Notes: generated by a model not told the origin, from the sequence alone. A DNA stretch of 64,000 nt from Aldrovandia affinis (GCA_029706075.1 JAINUG010000226.1:1023501-1087500); one strand, 5' to 3'; positions 49,900 to 62,765 are shown, counted from the first letter of the stretch. Numbers and translations are program-made.

Positions 49900-52297
49900 C
49901 AGTGGTGGCCTACCTGGTTTTAACTGCAGGCCACATGTGTGGCCCGTGTATTGCTCTGCGGGCCGCACAGTATAAAATGGTGAACAGTAATATATATACC
50001 AGTAATATATTGTTTCATTTTAATATTTTAAAGTGACAATTTTACTTTAACTTATAAAGTTATATATAAATTTGTGCGTTTGAAATTATACATGTTAAAT
50101 GTTCACTTACTTAGTGCGACTTCTGGCACAAGCTGTTCTCCACCAACCTCCTGAGATTTGGTATGAGCAAGGTACGGGCGCATCTCAGTTCAGCACTGAG
50201 ATGTCCATCAGTCGGTCTGTTGCGCTTCTTGTTTTTGATGTGTCCCATTGCCGAGAACGTTTGCTCGCATGTGTAGGTTGAGCCGAAATTGGACCGCAGC
50301 TTTGCGCTGCCCAGACGTAAAGCGGGTCCAGTAACGTCTGCCCTCTTCGGCTGCTCAATGCGGTCCTCATCCATCGCACGCACCTCCATCAACTCTTCCT
50401 CAAATTGCCCTTTATCAAGTCCGAGTCGGTCACAAACAGTGGCACTTTTTGCCATGTCAAAGTCGAAAGGGATTCGAGAGTAAGGACACGAAAGGTTTCA
50501 ACTCATCTAAAGAACGGAATCGGCTTTCGAAACGCTCCGCTGATGCACGCAGCACATCGGCGTGGGCCGTTCCATCGTGTTCGCCGAGCCGGTGATCGGT
50601 ACACTTCTGTAACGTCTCACTCAGTTTGGGAAAGTGTGTGAAATTGAGGGATTTAATCTGGCCATTAACTCGAGCTTCAACTTGAACCTCCTGACTCTGG
50701 CAACAAGTGCAGGCAGATCATGGTTTTGCCCCTGCATGGACTCATTCAAATCATTAAGATGGCTTGTGATGTCTGTTGGGAAAGACGCATCGAGCAGCCA
50801 ATCTTCGTCCTCTAACTCGGAGTGCACTGTAGAATTCTGAGCTTAAAAACTGCTTGATTGAGGGTAGGAGAGAAAGGAAGCGGGCAAGCACCTTACCTCA
50901 GCTCAACCAACGCACGTCTGCGTGCAGGACCAGGTCTCTGCATTCAGATTCAACATCTTCCAAAAGTTCCAAAAACTGACGGTGACGCAGAGGCCGTGCG
51001 CGAATATAATTCACAATCTGCACCACTTTGTCCAACACAGTTCTCAGCCGATCTCCCTTGTCAAGTTTAGCACACAAAACCCGTTGGTGAATAATACAGT
51101 GCACACCGAACAGCTTTGGCACACGGGCCTTCAGCAGCACAGTAGACCCCCGGTGGACTCCGGTCATCGAGGGGCGGCCATCAGTGGTAACAGAGGCGAT
51201 TTTCTCCACTGGTAGGTTGTTCGTTCCAATTCTAATTCCAAAATCTCACGTTCAGCTCAGCATCCACGCAGCAGACCCAGAAACACAACTGAGCAACATC
51301 AATGATGTCTTTCGATTGGTCCAATGCAATGCTTACCGCCTCACTGTTGCGAAACCATACTGAAAATGTCGCTTTTCAAGTCGTTAGCAATGTCATTGAC
51401 TCGCCGACTAACAGCCTGCCTGCTCAGCTGTAGTGCATTTGATGCGCGTGATGCGTCTTTATTTTTAAAACTGTCAAACAAGTCAGTAGCGGATTCGATG
51501 AAAAATTGTTTCAGCACTCGCCATCAGCAAAGGGTTTCCTGTTTTTAGCAAGTAGCTAAGCGAGGCAATAGCTAGCCAATGTCACTGCATCGCTCTCGGT
51601 CAGAGCTCGCCTCAAATTTTGACTCTGGCTGGTCAGACCGTTTTTGAGTTCCGACAGCTGGCGAGCTCGTTCAACTGACCCTGCTGGAAAGGTGTCCGTG
51701 TGGACAGGATGCCATGTTTCCTAATGTCGCTGAACGTTGTATTTTTTGTGTCTCTTTGCATATCAAGCAAAATGGCTTCCCTTTCAGTTCAGTCATAAAG
51801 TCATCTTTCTCCCACCTGTCCTGGACGGCCCTGCCTTCATCAGTTACTTAACTTTTTTTCGGCTGCATCAGCGGGATCAGCGTTGTCTGCCGTTCTCTCA
51901 TTTTGTCTCGCAACAAATCTATCCATTTCAAAGCTTTCTCACATTTTGAACGGAAAATTGGAAACCGGGCTAATGTCGGGAACAGTTTTACAATGACGAA
52001 GGAGGAAGATTCTCACGCAATTTTAAAGGCGTCTCGCACGAATTCACGATGTGATTTTCTTGATCGACTAGCACAGTGTCAAGTATCCCAAAACGGTACA
52101 AAAGTTTAATATTTCATAATTTGACCAATCTGATAAAAGAAAATCATAAATAAAGGATTAATAAAAAAATATATATTAAAAAAATAATTTAAATACATTT
52201 TCAAGTTTTAATTTTGAATACATTTTCATTTTTTCATCATCCATCGGTGGGCCGCATCACGGGGGGGCGTCTACGGGCCACAGGTTGGCCTCCACTG
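49900..52297 (-). mobile_element. 2.4-kb hAT transposon with perfect 8-bp target duplication
   Basis: The terminal repeats are CAGTGGTGGCCTACCTG and, inverted at the right end, CAGTGGAGGCCAACCTG (15 of 17). Both ends are flanked by CTCTAGGC (49892-49899 and 52298-52305), a perfect 8-bp duplication. The interior carries a decayed transposase on the minus strand and an AT-rich left end. Structure and size fit an originally autonomous element. Confidence 0.9.
50109..51926 (-). pseudogene. decayed hAT transposase (ZBED5/GTF2IRD2-like group)
   Basis: Read from an ATG at 51926 (MDRFVARQNE), pieces in changing frames recall the domesticated GTF2IRD2/ZBED5-like hAT group. GKPFCLICKE is a BED-type finger remnant; IASVTTDGRPSMTG and LFGVHCIIHQ belong to the catalytic region. 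RARPLRHRQFLELLEDV and DVRWLS follow, and near the C-terminus LRSNFGSTYTCEQTFSAM is the dimerisation domain. Several stops and frameshifts interrupt it, so it cannot make a working enzyme. No sign of domestication was seen. Confidence 0.82.
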
Positions 52298-52871
52298 CTC
52301 TAGGCCCTAACTGAAGTGGGTATCCAGCGATCGTAACCCGGAGGTTTACTTCGTTCAGATGCAAATTAAACAGAAACAGAAGAGCTGTGCTTCTTTCCTC
52401 TCCACCCCGCAGACAGGAACCATCAGTCCCTCAGTCTCAAATGCAAATGCACTCAAATGCAAATGCAGGAATGTTTGGGAGGAGGCCAAGCAGGAACCAA
52501 GGATGCCCACACCTGACTCCTGGTGGGCCCTACCCATCTGTAGACACTCCCTGATCTCACTCGTTACTCCCTGCACAGGCGAGGGAAATGAGTGCCTCCA
52601 GCCCACATGGAAAACCACACGAGGTAACAAACTCATTTCCATTAATTTCCTGCTTTACCTACAGAACGCATCGATCGTGGACTTCCTTCGCTATCCACCT
52701 CCTTTCCAGGTGAACCTTTGACTGCTCCCTGAGATAGCGACTATGGGAGCGGTATTGGGCAGGCTTTGTGCCCACAATGATAGCACTTCCTAGAGTTTGT
52801 GAGGTGTGTGAAGAGTGCGAGAAGTGTGAGGTGTGTGAGGAGTGTGGTGGTAAATGAGACGGCACTCTTAC

Positions 52872-53004
52872 CTGTTTTGGGGTCAACATCAGCCTGTAGG
52901 TGGGGTGGGGGGTTCCCAGGAGTAAAATGTTCATTGCTGTAGGTGATCAAGGGAGTGAGAGGGTGCACATGGTGGGGGTGCTGTACCACAGGGACTTTAT
53001 TCGA
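52872..53004 (-). CDS. tcf7l2: tcf7l2 exon equivalent to human exon 5
   Basis: The exon opens after TCTCTCAG in phase 0 with [16 protein letters not shown], continues through [12 protein letters not shown] and ends DVDPKT plus the first base of a Gly codon, before a GTAAGA donor. It is 133 nt. The match to human TCF7L2 is nearly residue for residue (Q replaces P in PPHLQADVD). It belongs to the disordered, proline- and histidine-rich middle region between the beta-catenin-binding domain and the HMG box. It is the first canonical coding exon in the window. A (TC)n tract on the coding strand, about 50 nt long, abuts its acceptor directly. Confidence 0.95.
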
Positions 53005-53006
53005 CT

Positions 53007-53007
<1 letters not shown>

Positions 53008-53057
<50 letters not shown>
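53008..53057. repeat. (GA)n tract next to a tcf7l2 acceptor
   Basis: GA repeats of about 50 bp; on the transcript strand (TC)n forms the whole pyrimidine tract of the acceptor of the 53.0-kb exon. Confidence 0.95.
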
Positions 53058-53060
<3 letters not shown>

Positions 53061-54005
53061 GAAGGAAGGAAGAGGAAATGTTAATCTTTGACAGGAAAGA
53101 GAGAACCAGACATCTTCACAAGGACTTACCCCCCCAGCCCTCTGGCAACAGGGTCCAAACTCACACAACTACAACACAGTACGAGACAAGCATTGTTTTA
53201 TTCTCTTCTTTTTTTTTGCCGTGTCGTTAACTGCGAAGTAAAAAAAGGCGCTTTGTCCTCTGGCTCCGCTTGGGCGCGTGCAGTAATGGCTAGGAGCCGG
53301 CGCGTTGGCACTGCGCGAGACCCCTAAGCCCCCCTGAACATGCCAGCCTTGCCCCAGGTTGGGGAGGACTTTGGCATCATAAAAGGAGAAAAGAATCATC
53401 TCCACATTTCACCAAATTGGTTTTAGTGATGTAATCTGCTCTTTGAGGTGATGGCCCTTTGTCAATTACATTAAGATTACAGTTCAACAGAGAGGGGGAG
53501 TATGGGGGGAGGGGGGGTGCTCAACCGTAACATGGCATTAACCGGGTGCGGGGAGAAGCGTGTTCCCTGTACACCCCCGACGTAACCAGATTAGGCGCTG
53601 GCGCAGATTGGACAGGCTGGGAGACGGTGATGGATGGATTAGAGTCTGCTCTCATTTCTGCAGCTGTCTTTATGTCCTTTCATCTCCCGCGTAGGTGCGG
53701 GGTCGTGCAGCCAATGGAGAGGAGGGGGGGGGGGGAACCACACCCCCATCGGCTGGTCAATCATCTCTCCCGCCCCCCCCAGCCGCCCCCCCACGATATA
53801 GCACAAACAGCACAAAACACCTTTTAAGAAAAACTTGTTTAGAGCATTGATCTGATCTGATTGAACGATGACGGGGGGGGCGGGGTTTAGGGTTCAGGAT
53901 GAACAAGACCTAAGCTGATTGGCGAACTCGTTAGTCAACCGAAGTACAAATGAAGTACAACAGGTCTGCAGAAAAATGCACGCTGTAAGTACAAATATGT
54001 GATTC

Positions 54006-54009
<4 letters not shown>

Positions 54010-54060
<51 letters not shown>
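54010..54060. repeat. (CA)n microsatellite
   Basis: About 25 CA units in the 5'-side intron. Other simple tracts in this intron are CA at 56561-56592 and 60579-60619, GA at 56940-56988 and 58405-58449, and a 30-plus A run at 62724-62756. Confidence 0.95.
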
Positions 54061-54065
<5 letters not shown>

Positions 54066-55123
54066 TTGCGTGAATCAATATGATGAACAGGCAGTTTCTG
54101 CAGTCGTTTCATTTCTCCATGAAATTCACTCCTTATTTAAGTACGAGTGATCTGATTGGTCGATTAGTAAACGGTGTACTAAAAACTTGATTTGATTGGC
54201 TAATTATTCAAAAATGGAATTTACTGAAAAAAACAGCAGCAGAAGGAGAGAGGGAGAAGCACCAAACAGAAAAGACAAGAGGAAAAAAACAAAGAAAGTT
54301 CAAATTAAAAAGTAAATCAAGGTGTTTCTCTCCCCCCCCCCCCGCACACTCCCGCCTTTTCATACGGGTCAATCTTGAAATCCAGTCAATCAGGGGGAAA
54401 AAAGTTCGCTCTGACAGCCATTGCACATGCCTACCGAGTCCGCCATTAAGCAAGGGCCGCGTTGCCCAGCCCCCCCCCCCCTGCCAGTAATGATGTGAAA
54501 GAATGCTTTCCATTCTCCTCTGCTGAAAAGCTTTAGTACACCATTGAAACGGGCTCTTTTGTCCGGGTCTCTATTCAGGGCTCCTCCGAATGGCCATCTA
54601 CTGCCCGCGCATTCAGCAGACGGCCAATTGATTTACATCACAGTTGGCGTAAGGATGCGTGCGTCTTTTTAAAACACAGCGCACAAAACGATCGCCGGCG
54701 ATATCGTTTATCCGCCCTTGCCTCCGGGGGGCCCCGTGCGGCCGTAACGAGCTACAGTAGCCCTGGGCTGTCTGTCTCTCCCCAAGCTCAGGAAGCACAG
54801 ACCATCTGACTGCTGACGGGACAGACGGTGTATAACGGTGCCCTGCGTCTGCTGCGCTTGTATTCATCATCGCTCAGAAGATGCATATTCTCAGAATACA
54901 GTTGTGTGTGTGTGTGTGTGTAACGGAGTCACACAAACTTTGAGGGGAACAGGACATTGAGGGGTGGGGGGGGGAGTGATGCAATAACACAGCCCCCCTA
55001 CCCTCACAGTGATATTTTAGGGGGTGTACCAGCGTGAAACGGTAGTCTTCACAGAGAAAGGACCTTTTCTTTTCTTTTTAAAAAAAGGAACCTCGTTGCT
55101 CCTGGAACCCCATTGTTAACCCC

Positions 55124-55136
55124 TGACCTTTGACCT
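55124..55136. promoter_or_regulatory. consensus DR1 nuclear-receptor site
   Basis: TGACCTTTGACCT is, on the minus strand, AGGTCAAAGGTCA, a perfect direct repeat with one-base spacing as bound by HNF4 and RXR heterodimers. It lies in the intron 2.1 kb upstream of the 53.0-kb exon. Function is not shown. Confidence 0.4.
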
Positions 55137-56559
55137 CTGGAGAGTTGGAAGCAGCACTGTGGCCCAAACCAACATTTAACGAGAGGAAACAAACGGAAGG
55201 TCAATGGGAAATGGGAGGGCGGGACATGTCTCATCATCTGCTCTTACAACAACCTTGAGGCTATATCGCCCCCCCTTCCCCCTTCCCCCTTCTTTTAAAT
55301 AAAGAAAAGCTGTTTTATTTTATATATGGGAACCCAATTTATATTTAAAAACAAACAGAAAATAAAAATAAAAATCCTCCCTAAAATGTAAATAATATCA
55401 TGCACCAAATAAAAAAAATAAAGTACAAATCATGACATCTCCAAAGTCCCTTGAGTCAGTAAATCTAGGAAACAATCCGAAAAAGACTTCACACTTGACC
55501 CCCCCTCCAAACTAAACACAATGACAGAACCGCAAAGCGCAGCACTGCCACTGGACAATACCACTCCATTATGCCAAATGAAACAACGCGACACGCAGAG
55601 GAAATATGTGGGAGTCTTTTCACTCCTACCTCTTACCTCTTTGTAAGCAGAGAAAAAACTTCCTGGCTACCACATTGCTGGTACCACCCACTACTACACC
55701 CCCACCGGCTCCCCCAACATCCAAAAAGAAACCAAAAAAAAAAGAAAAGGAGGAAAGGAAAAGCAAAAAGAAACAATTACCAATTGGCCTGAACTCTCAC
55801 TCCTGAAAGCCTTCTGGCCTTCCTCACACACACACACGCACGCACGCACACAGAAATCTTCTCTACGTAATCTTAAAAGAAGAAAAAAAAGAAAGTGCAG
55901 CAATGCAGAGGTAAAAGGAAGCGGGAAGACCGCTTGCTGGGTAAAGGCACACACCCCCAGAACCCGGTCATGTAGCGCACACAAACAGAACCGCGGGGAA
56001 CGTCCGGAACCGCAGCTGCTGCTGCTGCTGCTGCTGCCAGCGAGAGCGCCTGTTGCTCGGCCTGGCGCTAATGCAGTGCGGCGTGCAGCGGGAAGGTTGC
56101 GCACAAACGTGCGTGTGTCTGTCTCTGTGTGTGTGTGTATGTCGTTCAGCATGGCCATTAAGCAGAATGTCATTCCATTAATGGTAATTGACAGGAGTCT
56201 GGGGGTCAGGGGGTCGCGACCCCTCATTGTGATGTCACAATGCATCGGGCTCTCCTGATGAAGTGAGCGTGCGTTTGAGACTCCTCAAATCCTGCCCAAA
56301 AAAATGAATTAAATGAATGAAAAGAAACGAGAAAAACAGAACTGCACTTCAACGTTCATTTTGATCCACTGCATCAGGCTGCGATATAAATCGCAATAGT
56401 ACAATCCGAACGGGGGACAGGTGGAAACCTCAACCTTAAAACCTGCAGCAGGGCTTTCAAAAGAAGAGCAAAATGAATTGAGGAGCAGAATAAGTTGAGG
56501 GACAGAAGGAGAAAGAGGAGTGGAGGGTGCACACGGCCTCAAGAAAGCCAAGGAAAACA

Positions 56560-56594
<35 letters not shown>

Positions 56595-56934
56595 AAAACG
56601 CAGTGGTGCGTTTTTCTGCACCACGGCGCCTTGCAGGGAAATTTAAAGACCGAATATGAAGGTTGTGACCCCCAGGGGCCCCTGGTGGGGGAGGGGGGCG
56701 GAGGTGAGCGTACATCTCCGCGCTTTACGCCATGATATGATGAGTTGTCACTACCGCTTGAGGGGTCTAATGAGCTGTAGTGCTGTTCTGGGGGGGGGCA
56801 GCCTGACAGCACCATGATGGATCGGGGGCTCTCAGACTGACAAATTCCAGCACAAACAGCAGAGCTGCCAAACACGTGAAGCGATAAGAGACGTGCCAAG
56901 GGCTCGCATCCAAGTGCTCGCAGCGACACACTGT

Positions 56935-56995
<61 letters not shown>

Positions 56996-58402
56996 GGTGG
57001 AGGGGGAGAGGGCTTGTTTCCACAGTCTCTTCTACTTTGTCATTTCCCCCCCCCCTCCCCTTTGCACTGGTACGCTGTCTGCCCTAATGTATTTGAACTT
57101 TCTGTACAAGGGCACAATTCCGCGGACACTTAAGACAAAACAAATCTGAAGTGGTGGAGTGAGTGCGTGCGAGCGCGTGAGCAGTCGGCACAAAGTGCGT
57201 TGCGTGAGCACAGAGTGCGTAAGCACGAGCACGTGTGCAGTCGGCGCCCTGTAGAAGCGCGAGCCGCGGATATAAACAGGGCTGCCGCTGGAAGCAGTGC
57301 TGTCTGATTCAGGCGGTGATGTCTCCAGCTATAAACACCTTTAAAGCAGACATCACCAATACAATCGGGAGGATGAAAGAACAGCGCAATGATGTAATAA
57401 TGGCAGAAAACAGCCAATCGGAAAAGTTTTCCGCAGAGTTCCCGCGAGCGCCCTCGTGTTTCAGGATTCTGGAATGCTCTTTGTGTTTAGCTGCTGATCA
57501 AAAGCCCACAACTTCCAGGGTCATTCGCTGTGGAGACGCAGCAACACAAGCACGCAGACACAGACTTTACCCGCTGTGAAATACGGTGCTGCATTAGCAC
57601 GGGTCAAACTCAGTCAAACTGGAGAAATATAAATATTGCGGGCTTTTTGCTGAAAATTCAGAATTATTCAAACTGAAACACGCGCACACACACACACACA
57701 CACGTTATTATTGTTGCCGGTGCGCGTTACGGAAACACACCCTCTGGGAGTTACGTAGGCCTCTCGGTCCCTTCTCCATGGCTCATTTCAGCTCCTACCA
57801 GCACTTCTATTTGAGAAAAAACTCAAAAAAATCTGAGAGCACTTTGCTCCAGGGACAAGAGTAGATTTAAAAGTTAATCTATTCACTTTACTGCAGTGAC
57901 AGGCCGGCTTCTGTGATCTGGGGAGAGCAGACACATTTTATCTAGGCCAAAGACTTCACTGTCATTTGCATGTGTACTTTTATTTTTGGGGGCTTTTTAA
58001 ATCAAGTAGCACATGAATATAGCGAGCACCAAAACCAATGTTTTTGTTTACATTATCTCATGGAAAGACCTTGTGCTTAAATGTTTATATCTTAACATTT
58101 TTCAAAAGAGCAAAAATGAGCAAATGTAGCACAGTCGTTACAAAAAACGACAACGACACACACACACAAAAAAAAAAGCTAATTTCAATAATAATATAAT
58201 TTGTGTTTCCTTCTCATCAAAGAGAGGAGTGGAAGGCCTGTTGTGTATTATTCCAGACTTCAGGAGCCGGAGGGTGAGGGAGGAAAGCGGGGCGCGGGGC
58301 GTGTCACTCGTTCATCATGGCTAAATGTGCTGAAGCACCGGCACCCGGCCCAACGCCCAACCCCCCCAGTAAAGGCGGGGCTGAATGTCGAGGGGCACCT
58401 CC

Positions 58403-58451
<49 letters not shown>

Positions 58452-59439
58452 GAAGTGCTCTTGGGCTGGGGCAAAGACGGATCCCACAGGTTCACGGTAA
58501 ACAAGCGCGCGATCGCTGAGTCTCAATCGTATTTCTTATCAGAGACAAAAAAAAAAAAAAGGGAAAAAGGCCTGCATGGCAGACTGCGTTCTCGGTTGAA
58601 AGGAACGCACAAGATTACGCTTTTTAATTAAACTGCGACATACACACAAAGTTGTAAACTGAGAACACACCGCCGTACGTGTCCACATTCCACATGCGCA
58701 CGCTCTTCTCTGTTTTCGTTTATCGACGGATAAGAAGTTTGAAAGGCAAACCTTTGATGTTATTATAAAAATGCGTGAATTGTATAACTGAACAAATGGA
58801 AGAACTGAATAAAGGGACAAAAGAACAATGACTGTGTGTGTGTGTGAGTGTGAGTGAGAGAGTGTGTGTGACCATGCGACCCCCAGCACCCCCCCACAAC
58901 CACCCACCCCCCACACACAGAATTTAATTTTTTCCTTAAATTATAGCACATACTCAATACTTATTTTACAAACTATAACTACACTATTGACTTCTGTGAA
59001 TATGCCTGCAAACCATTTACTGCCAAAGCAGAATTCAGAACCCGCTTGCACAGCGTATTAGAAACTTTGCGTTCAACAAACGCATTTTACCGCACAGACG
59101 CACACATTCATACACGCGCACACTCCCCCCCTCCCGCCCCCTCCTCTCCTCTCCCGAACGCATACCTCCCCCCCAAAAAAGGGAGAGGAACCTCTTTTTA
59201 AATGAAATAAATAAATAAACACACAAACACAGAGTTCACAGGGATTTCGCGCAACTTTAAAAGCGGAAAGCGTCGCTCTGACCGTCAGTCTGCGTGTGCT
59301 ACAAACCACCCCCCGCAGCCTTCACCTAACCCCACCTCGCCTAAACACGCCGTCCGAGGCAGGGAACGGAGGGGCGGGCAACAGAAAAAAGAAAGAAAAA
59401 GGGAGAGAGGGATGGCGAGAGAGGGAGAGAGAGAGCGAG

Positions 59440-60050
59440 AGAAAGAGGCACCAGCCTAACTCACCCAGCAGTTGAGATTGAGATGCCAGCAGCCGAGCTG
59501 TTGCAGGAGCGAGAAGCTGGAGGTGAGCGCGCCGCCTTTGCAGCTCAACTCATCCATCGCCGCGGAAACGCCATCCCGCGGATACATCGCGGCGCCCTCT
59601 CTGACCTCAACAACTTCTCCTCCCTCCGGCGGCCGACCACCTCAGAGCGGCCTCGCGATCCTCTTCTGCTTTCAGCGTCCCCCGCTCTCCTTCCCCCCGA
59701 AAAAACCCGGATTCCCTGTAGCTTCCCCCCCCCCTTTCCTCTGGCACGCACGCTATCATTCAACCCCCCTTTGTTTATCGCTCTTCCTCCCCCCCCACCA
59801 CCACCCCCCGACACTTATTTTTCTTATTTATTTATAAAATGTATTTATTAATTTTTCGTACAAAAAAGCACTTTTTAAAAAGAGAAACGCGCCCCTCTCT
59901 GCAGACGCGGAGAGCTCGGTGGGTTTTTGGCGGCCGGGCCCGGCGGGGGCGTGGGGCTGGCGCTGAGACGAGCCTCTCGGCCTCCTGGGGCGTGAGCCAC
60001 CCTGTCCCGCAACGCCGATCCTCGGTCCGGGCAAGCTTGCACCGGTTTAA
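59440..60050 (-). promoter_or_regulatory. CpG-rich block, candidate internal tcf7l2 promoter
   Basis: The block is clearly richer in G+C and CpG than the surrounding intron, with clusters such as CGCCGCGGAAACGCC, TCCGGCGGCCGACC and GGCGGCCGGGCCCGGCGGGG. It directly covers and precedes, on the minus strand, the candidate first exon at 59465-59557. A short AT-rich interruption with TTTATAAAATG lies near 59831-59841. Plus-strand ORFs across it are the sort that GC-rich DNA yields by chance. Confidence 0.5.
59465..59557 (-). CDS. tcf7l2: candidate internal first coding exon of tcf7l2 (N-terminally truncated isoform)
   Basis: On the minus strand an ATG in strong context (GCGATGG, G at -3 and +4) opens 31 codons, MDELSCKGGALTSSF then SLLQQLGCWHLNLNCW. 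They run without a stop into TGG followed by the consensus donor GTGAGT. The exon ends in phase 0, exactly the phase of the exon at 53004, so splicing would give ...LNCW-SNKVPVV.... The product would lack the beta-catenin-binding domain but keep the HMG box, clamp and tail. Internal promoters producing such dominant-negative forms are known in the TCF/LEF family. I do not recall this peptide from any database. An upstream ATG at 59574 opens a nine-codon uORF in another frame that overlaps the start. Confidence 0.55.
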
Positions 60051-60578
60051 AAAAATAACAATAAAAAAAAATTGCTAGAAGTCAAAGAGAGATGGAGAAA
60101 AGATGGGATGCGGGGGTGGGGTGGGGAGGTGGGTGGGGGGTTGGGTAGTCGGGGGTCTCTGGGTTGTGACTCCTTGTACAGGAGAAAAGTGCTCAAGATA
60201 TAATCGTCCCACCAACAGCAAACAAGTGCAAAAAATTGCAATAAATAAATAAATAAAAATATACAAAAACAAAACACAAAAGCCTGTATTAACCGACCCC
60301 AGAATTGTGCCCCACCATGTGTGGGCTAAGCGTCGGGGGGCTCCTCTAGGGCACCCCGAAATCCGCTGCTGGCTTGAAAGCTTCGGCTACAACAAGGTAA
60401 AGAAGTGCGCGAGGCAAGAGGAGGAGGTGCAGGGATGAAGGGGGAGAAGAAAAAAAAAAGAAAACGAAGAAGACAGAACTGCATCCGTAAAGCAAGCACG
60501 AGATCAGCAAACTGGAGCAAGCAGTCATTTATCTGCAGTTGTGCAGGTCCCCTCAAAAACACAACACACACTCGTGCT

Positions 60579-60622
<44 letters not shown>

Positions 60623-62720
60623 TCCTCAGAGAGCGGAGCAGGGAGTTTTCTCTTGTCACTTTGACATGGCTGTGACATCTACATCATGGGCTTCTTTCCT
60701 TCTTTTTTTTCTTTTCTTTTTTACAACAATCGGCTCACTTTTTTAACATTTTTTATAGAAGTAGAACAAGAAGAGGAGGAAGATGAGGAAGAGAGAGAAA
60801 GGAACCTTAGGCACTATGACTAACCTGTCCCAGTATCTCCCTGCTCCTCCACAGGGCCTGTTTTATTTACCTGACACTTAGTCTTTCCTTTTTTTAAATT
60901 GTATTCATTGTATGGACACAATACCCCATAATATTCAGCTCTGAAAGGCCCTTACACCCCCCCAACCCCCCAATTATTACAGGATTTTGCCAGTCCGGGG
61001 AGGGGGGGAAGGGGGCTGGGGGCGGGAAAGGCTACTGTACTGCAACAGCAATGCAGATTTAAAACATGTAATTTTCACAGGGGTCAGCAGTTTCTTTTAC
61101 CTTTTTAAATAAGATTATTATTATTTTTTAAATATCCTTTAGCTTAATGAAATTAAATATTTGTAAAAGAGAACGTGAGGTGCAAAGAAACAAACCACAG
61201 TGCCAATTTCAACTACAAAAACTAAGACCTAATACAATAGAGGGGGTGCATTTATATGAACGATTATGTTTCAGAACTGCATTGAAGAATGCAGCTGACT
61301 GAATATCTTTATTAACTTTTAGTTTAAAAAAATTGCAATGCACAATATCATTTAGCTTGGTAAATATTGTGCAGGTCCAACTTTATGGTGAAAAAATAAA
61401 AATACCCTGGCAGGCAGAATTTTTGTTTATCCAGAACAGGAAATAGGATGACAAAAAAACAAAAACACAAATCCACCCTCAACTCCCCCCCCCAAAAACC
61501 CCCCACACGCACAGAGCATCCGGCGGAGGACTCTGGGCCCTCCACACCGAAATACCGAAACAAAACCGGCAGAATTTCCCTTACATGGGAATAACAAAAG
61601 GTACGAGCGCCCAGCTTGACAAGCCAAAGAGCCCCAACAACACGGCGGCTAATTACCTCCCCTCCTTCCATTCAGACGGCCGGCACACTCCCGCTGAACC
61701 CCTGTCACACGTGCGATTCCTTAAGCAAACTGCCAGTTCTCGCCTGCCGCTAACCGACAGCTCCCAATCAGTTTCGCCACAATGGCAACACGCTGGCCCG
61801 CGGGCCAGGCAGAACCTCGCAGGGCTGGCAAAGACAACCCCCCCCGCCCCACACCACTCCAAGCGGGACAAGCAAGTGTGCAGGAAAAAAAAGAAAATGA
61901 AACAAAACAAAAAAACTAACAAAAAAAACTATTTGAACCAGAACAAAACTACAATGGAGAGCCATCCTTTAATTGCCACAATCACACTCAACTTTGAAGT
62001 AAATCAGATGAGACAATTTAAAAGAATTGTACTCACACAAACACACATACACACACAAAACACGCACACACTGCTGTCCACCTGCTAGAAGCCAATTTAT
62101 TTTTTGTGAGGAAAAAAATAAAATAATATATATAATTTTATATTGCTTGCTGGGTTTTTGAAGATTCTGATCCACTTGTGCTCAACTACTTTTAAAGAGC
62201 TCACAAAGGCGCTCTGAAGAGGAATTGAAGGAAAAAAAATAAAACAAATCTGAACTTAACTTCCATTCTTTAACATCTGTATTATTTAATCTAAAATATG
62301 TCATTTAGAAATTATGACAAACACCTATACAAATGCCTGACACAGACGTGGTACACAACTGTAAATAAAAGGGGGATTTCTTTTACAGAAAGCAGCAATT
62401 TAATAATGAAATCTAAACAATGTATTCAAGCAAGATTGCAAACACATCCATTATAATTTTTTATAAATATTCCAAAGCTCCAACAATGAAACACCCTTAA
62501 ACTGCAGGGCAAACAACTAATTTAAAAACATAAATAAAAAGCTTTCATTGCCAAAATCAAACTAAATGTCCCTAAATAATTCACAACGATGAGAAAATAT
62601 TAAATGTATTAGAAAAAAGAATCAATAATAATCTGATATATATATTTATATATATATATATATATATAAAAAAAAAGCAAATAAAAATCTACACAACCAA
62701 GCGGTAACTCCGAATAAAAC

Positions 62721-62759
<39 letters not shown>

Positions 62760-62765
62760 GCTTAC

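Larger units (their letters stand above)
53058..59439 (-). other. large tcf7l2 intron, part between the 53.0-kb exon and the internal promoter
   Basis: No canonical exon was found; in particular nothing resembling MKWPLLDV or SPSPAHIV. It holds simple repeats, a CTG run at 56016-56037, the DR1 site at 55124 and GC-rich patches near 53.5-53.8 and 54.6-54.8 kb. Confidence 0.6.

Noticed and set aside
50834-51949. Host gene on the plus strand in the 50-52 kb block
   Set aside because: Plus-strand frames there are antisense to the hAT transposase, which has the matching motifs, terminal repeats and target duplication.
59472-59851. Plus-strand 121- and 122-codon frames over the CpG-rich block
   Set aside because: GC-rich DNA lacks stops by chance. 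Neither shows a domain, and the minus-strand frame has the start, donor and phase.
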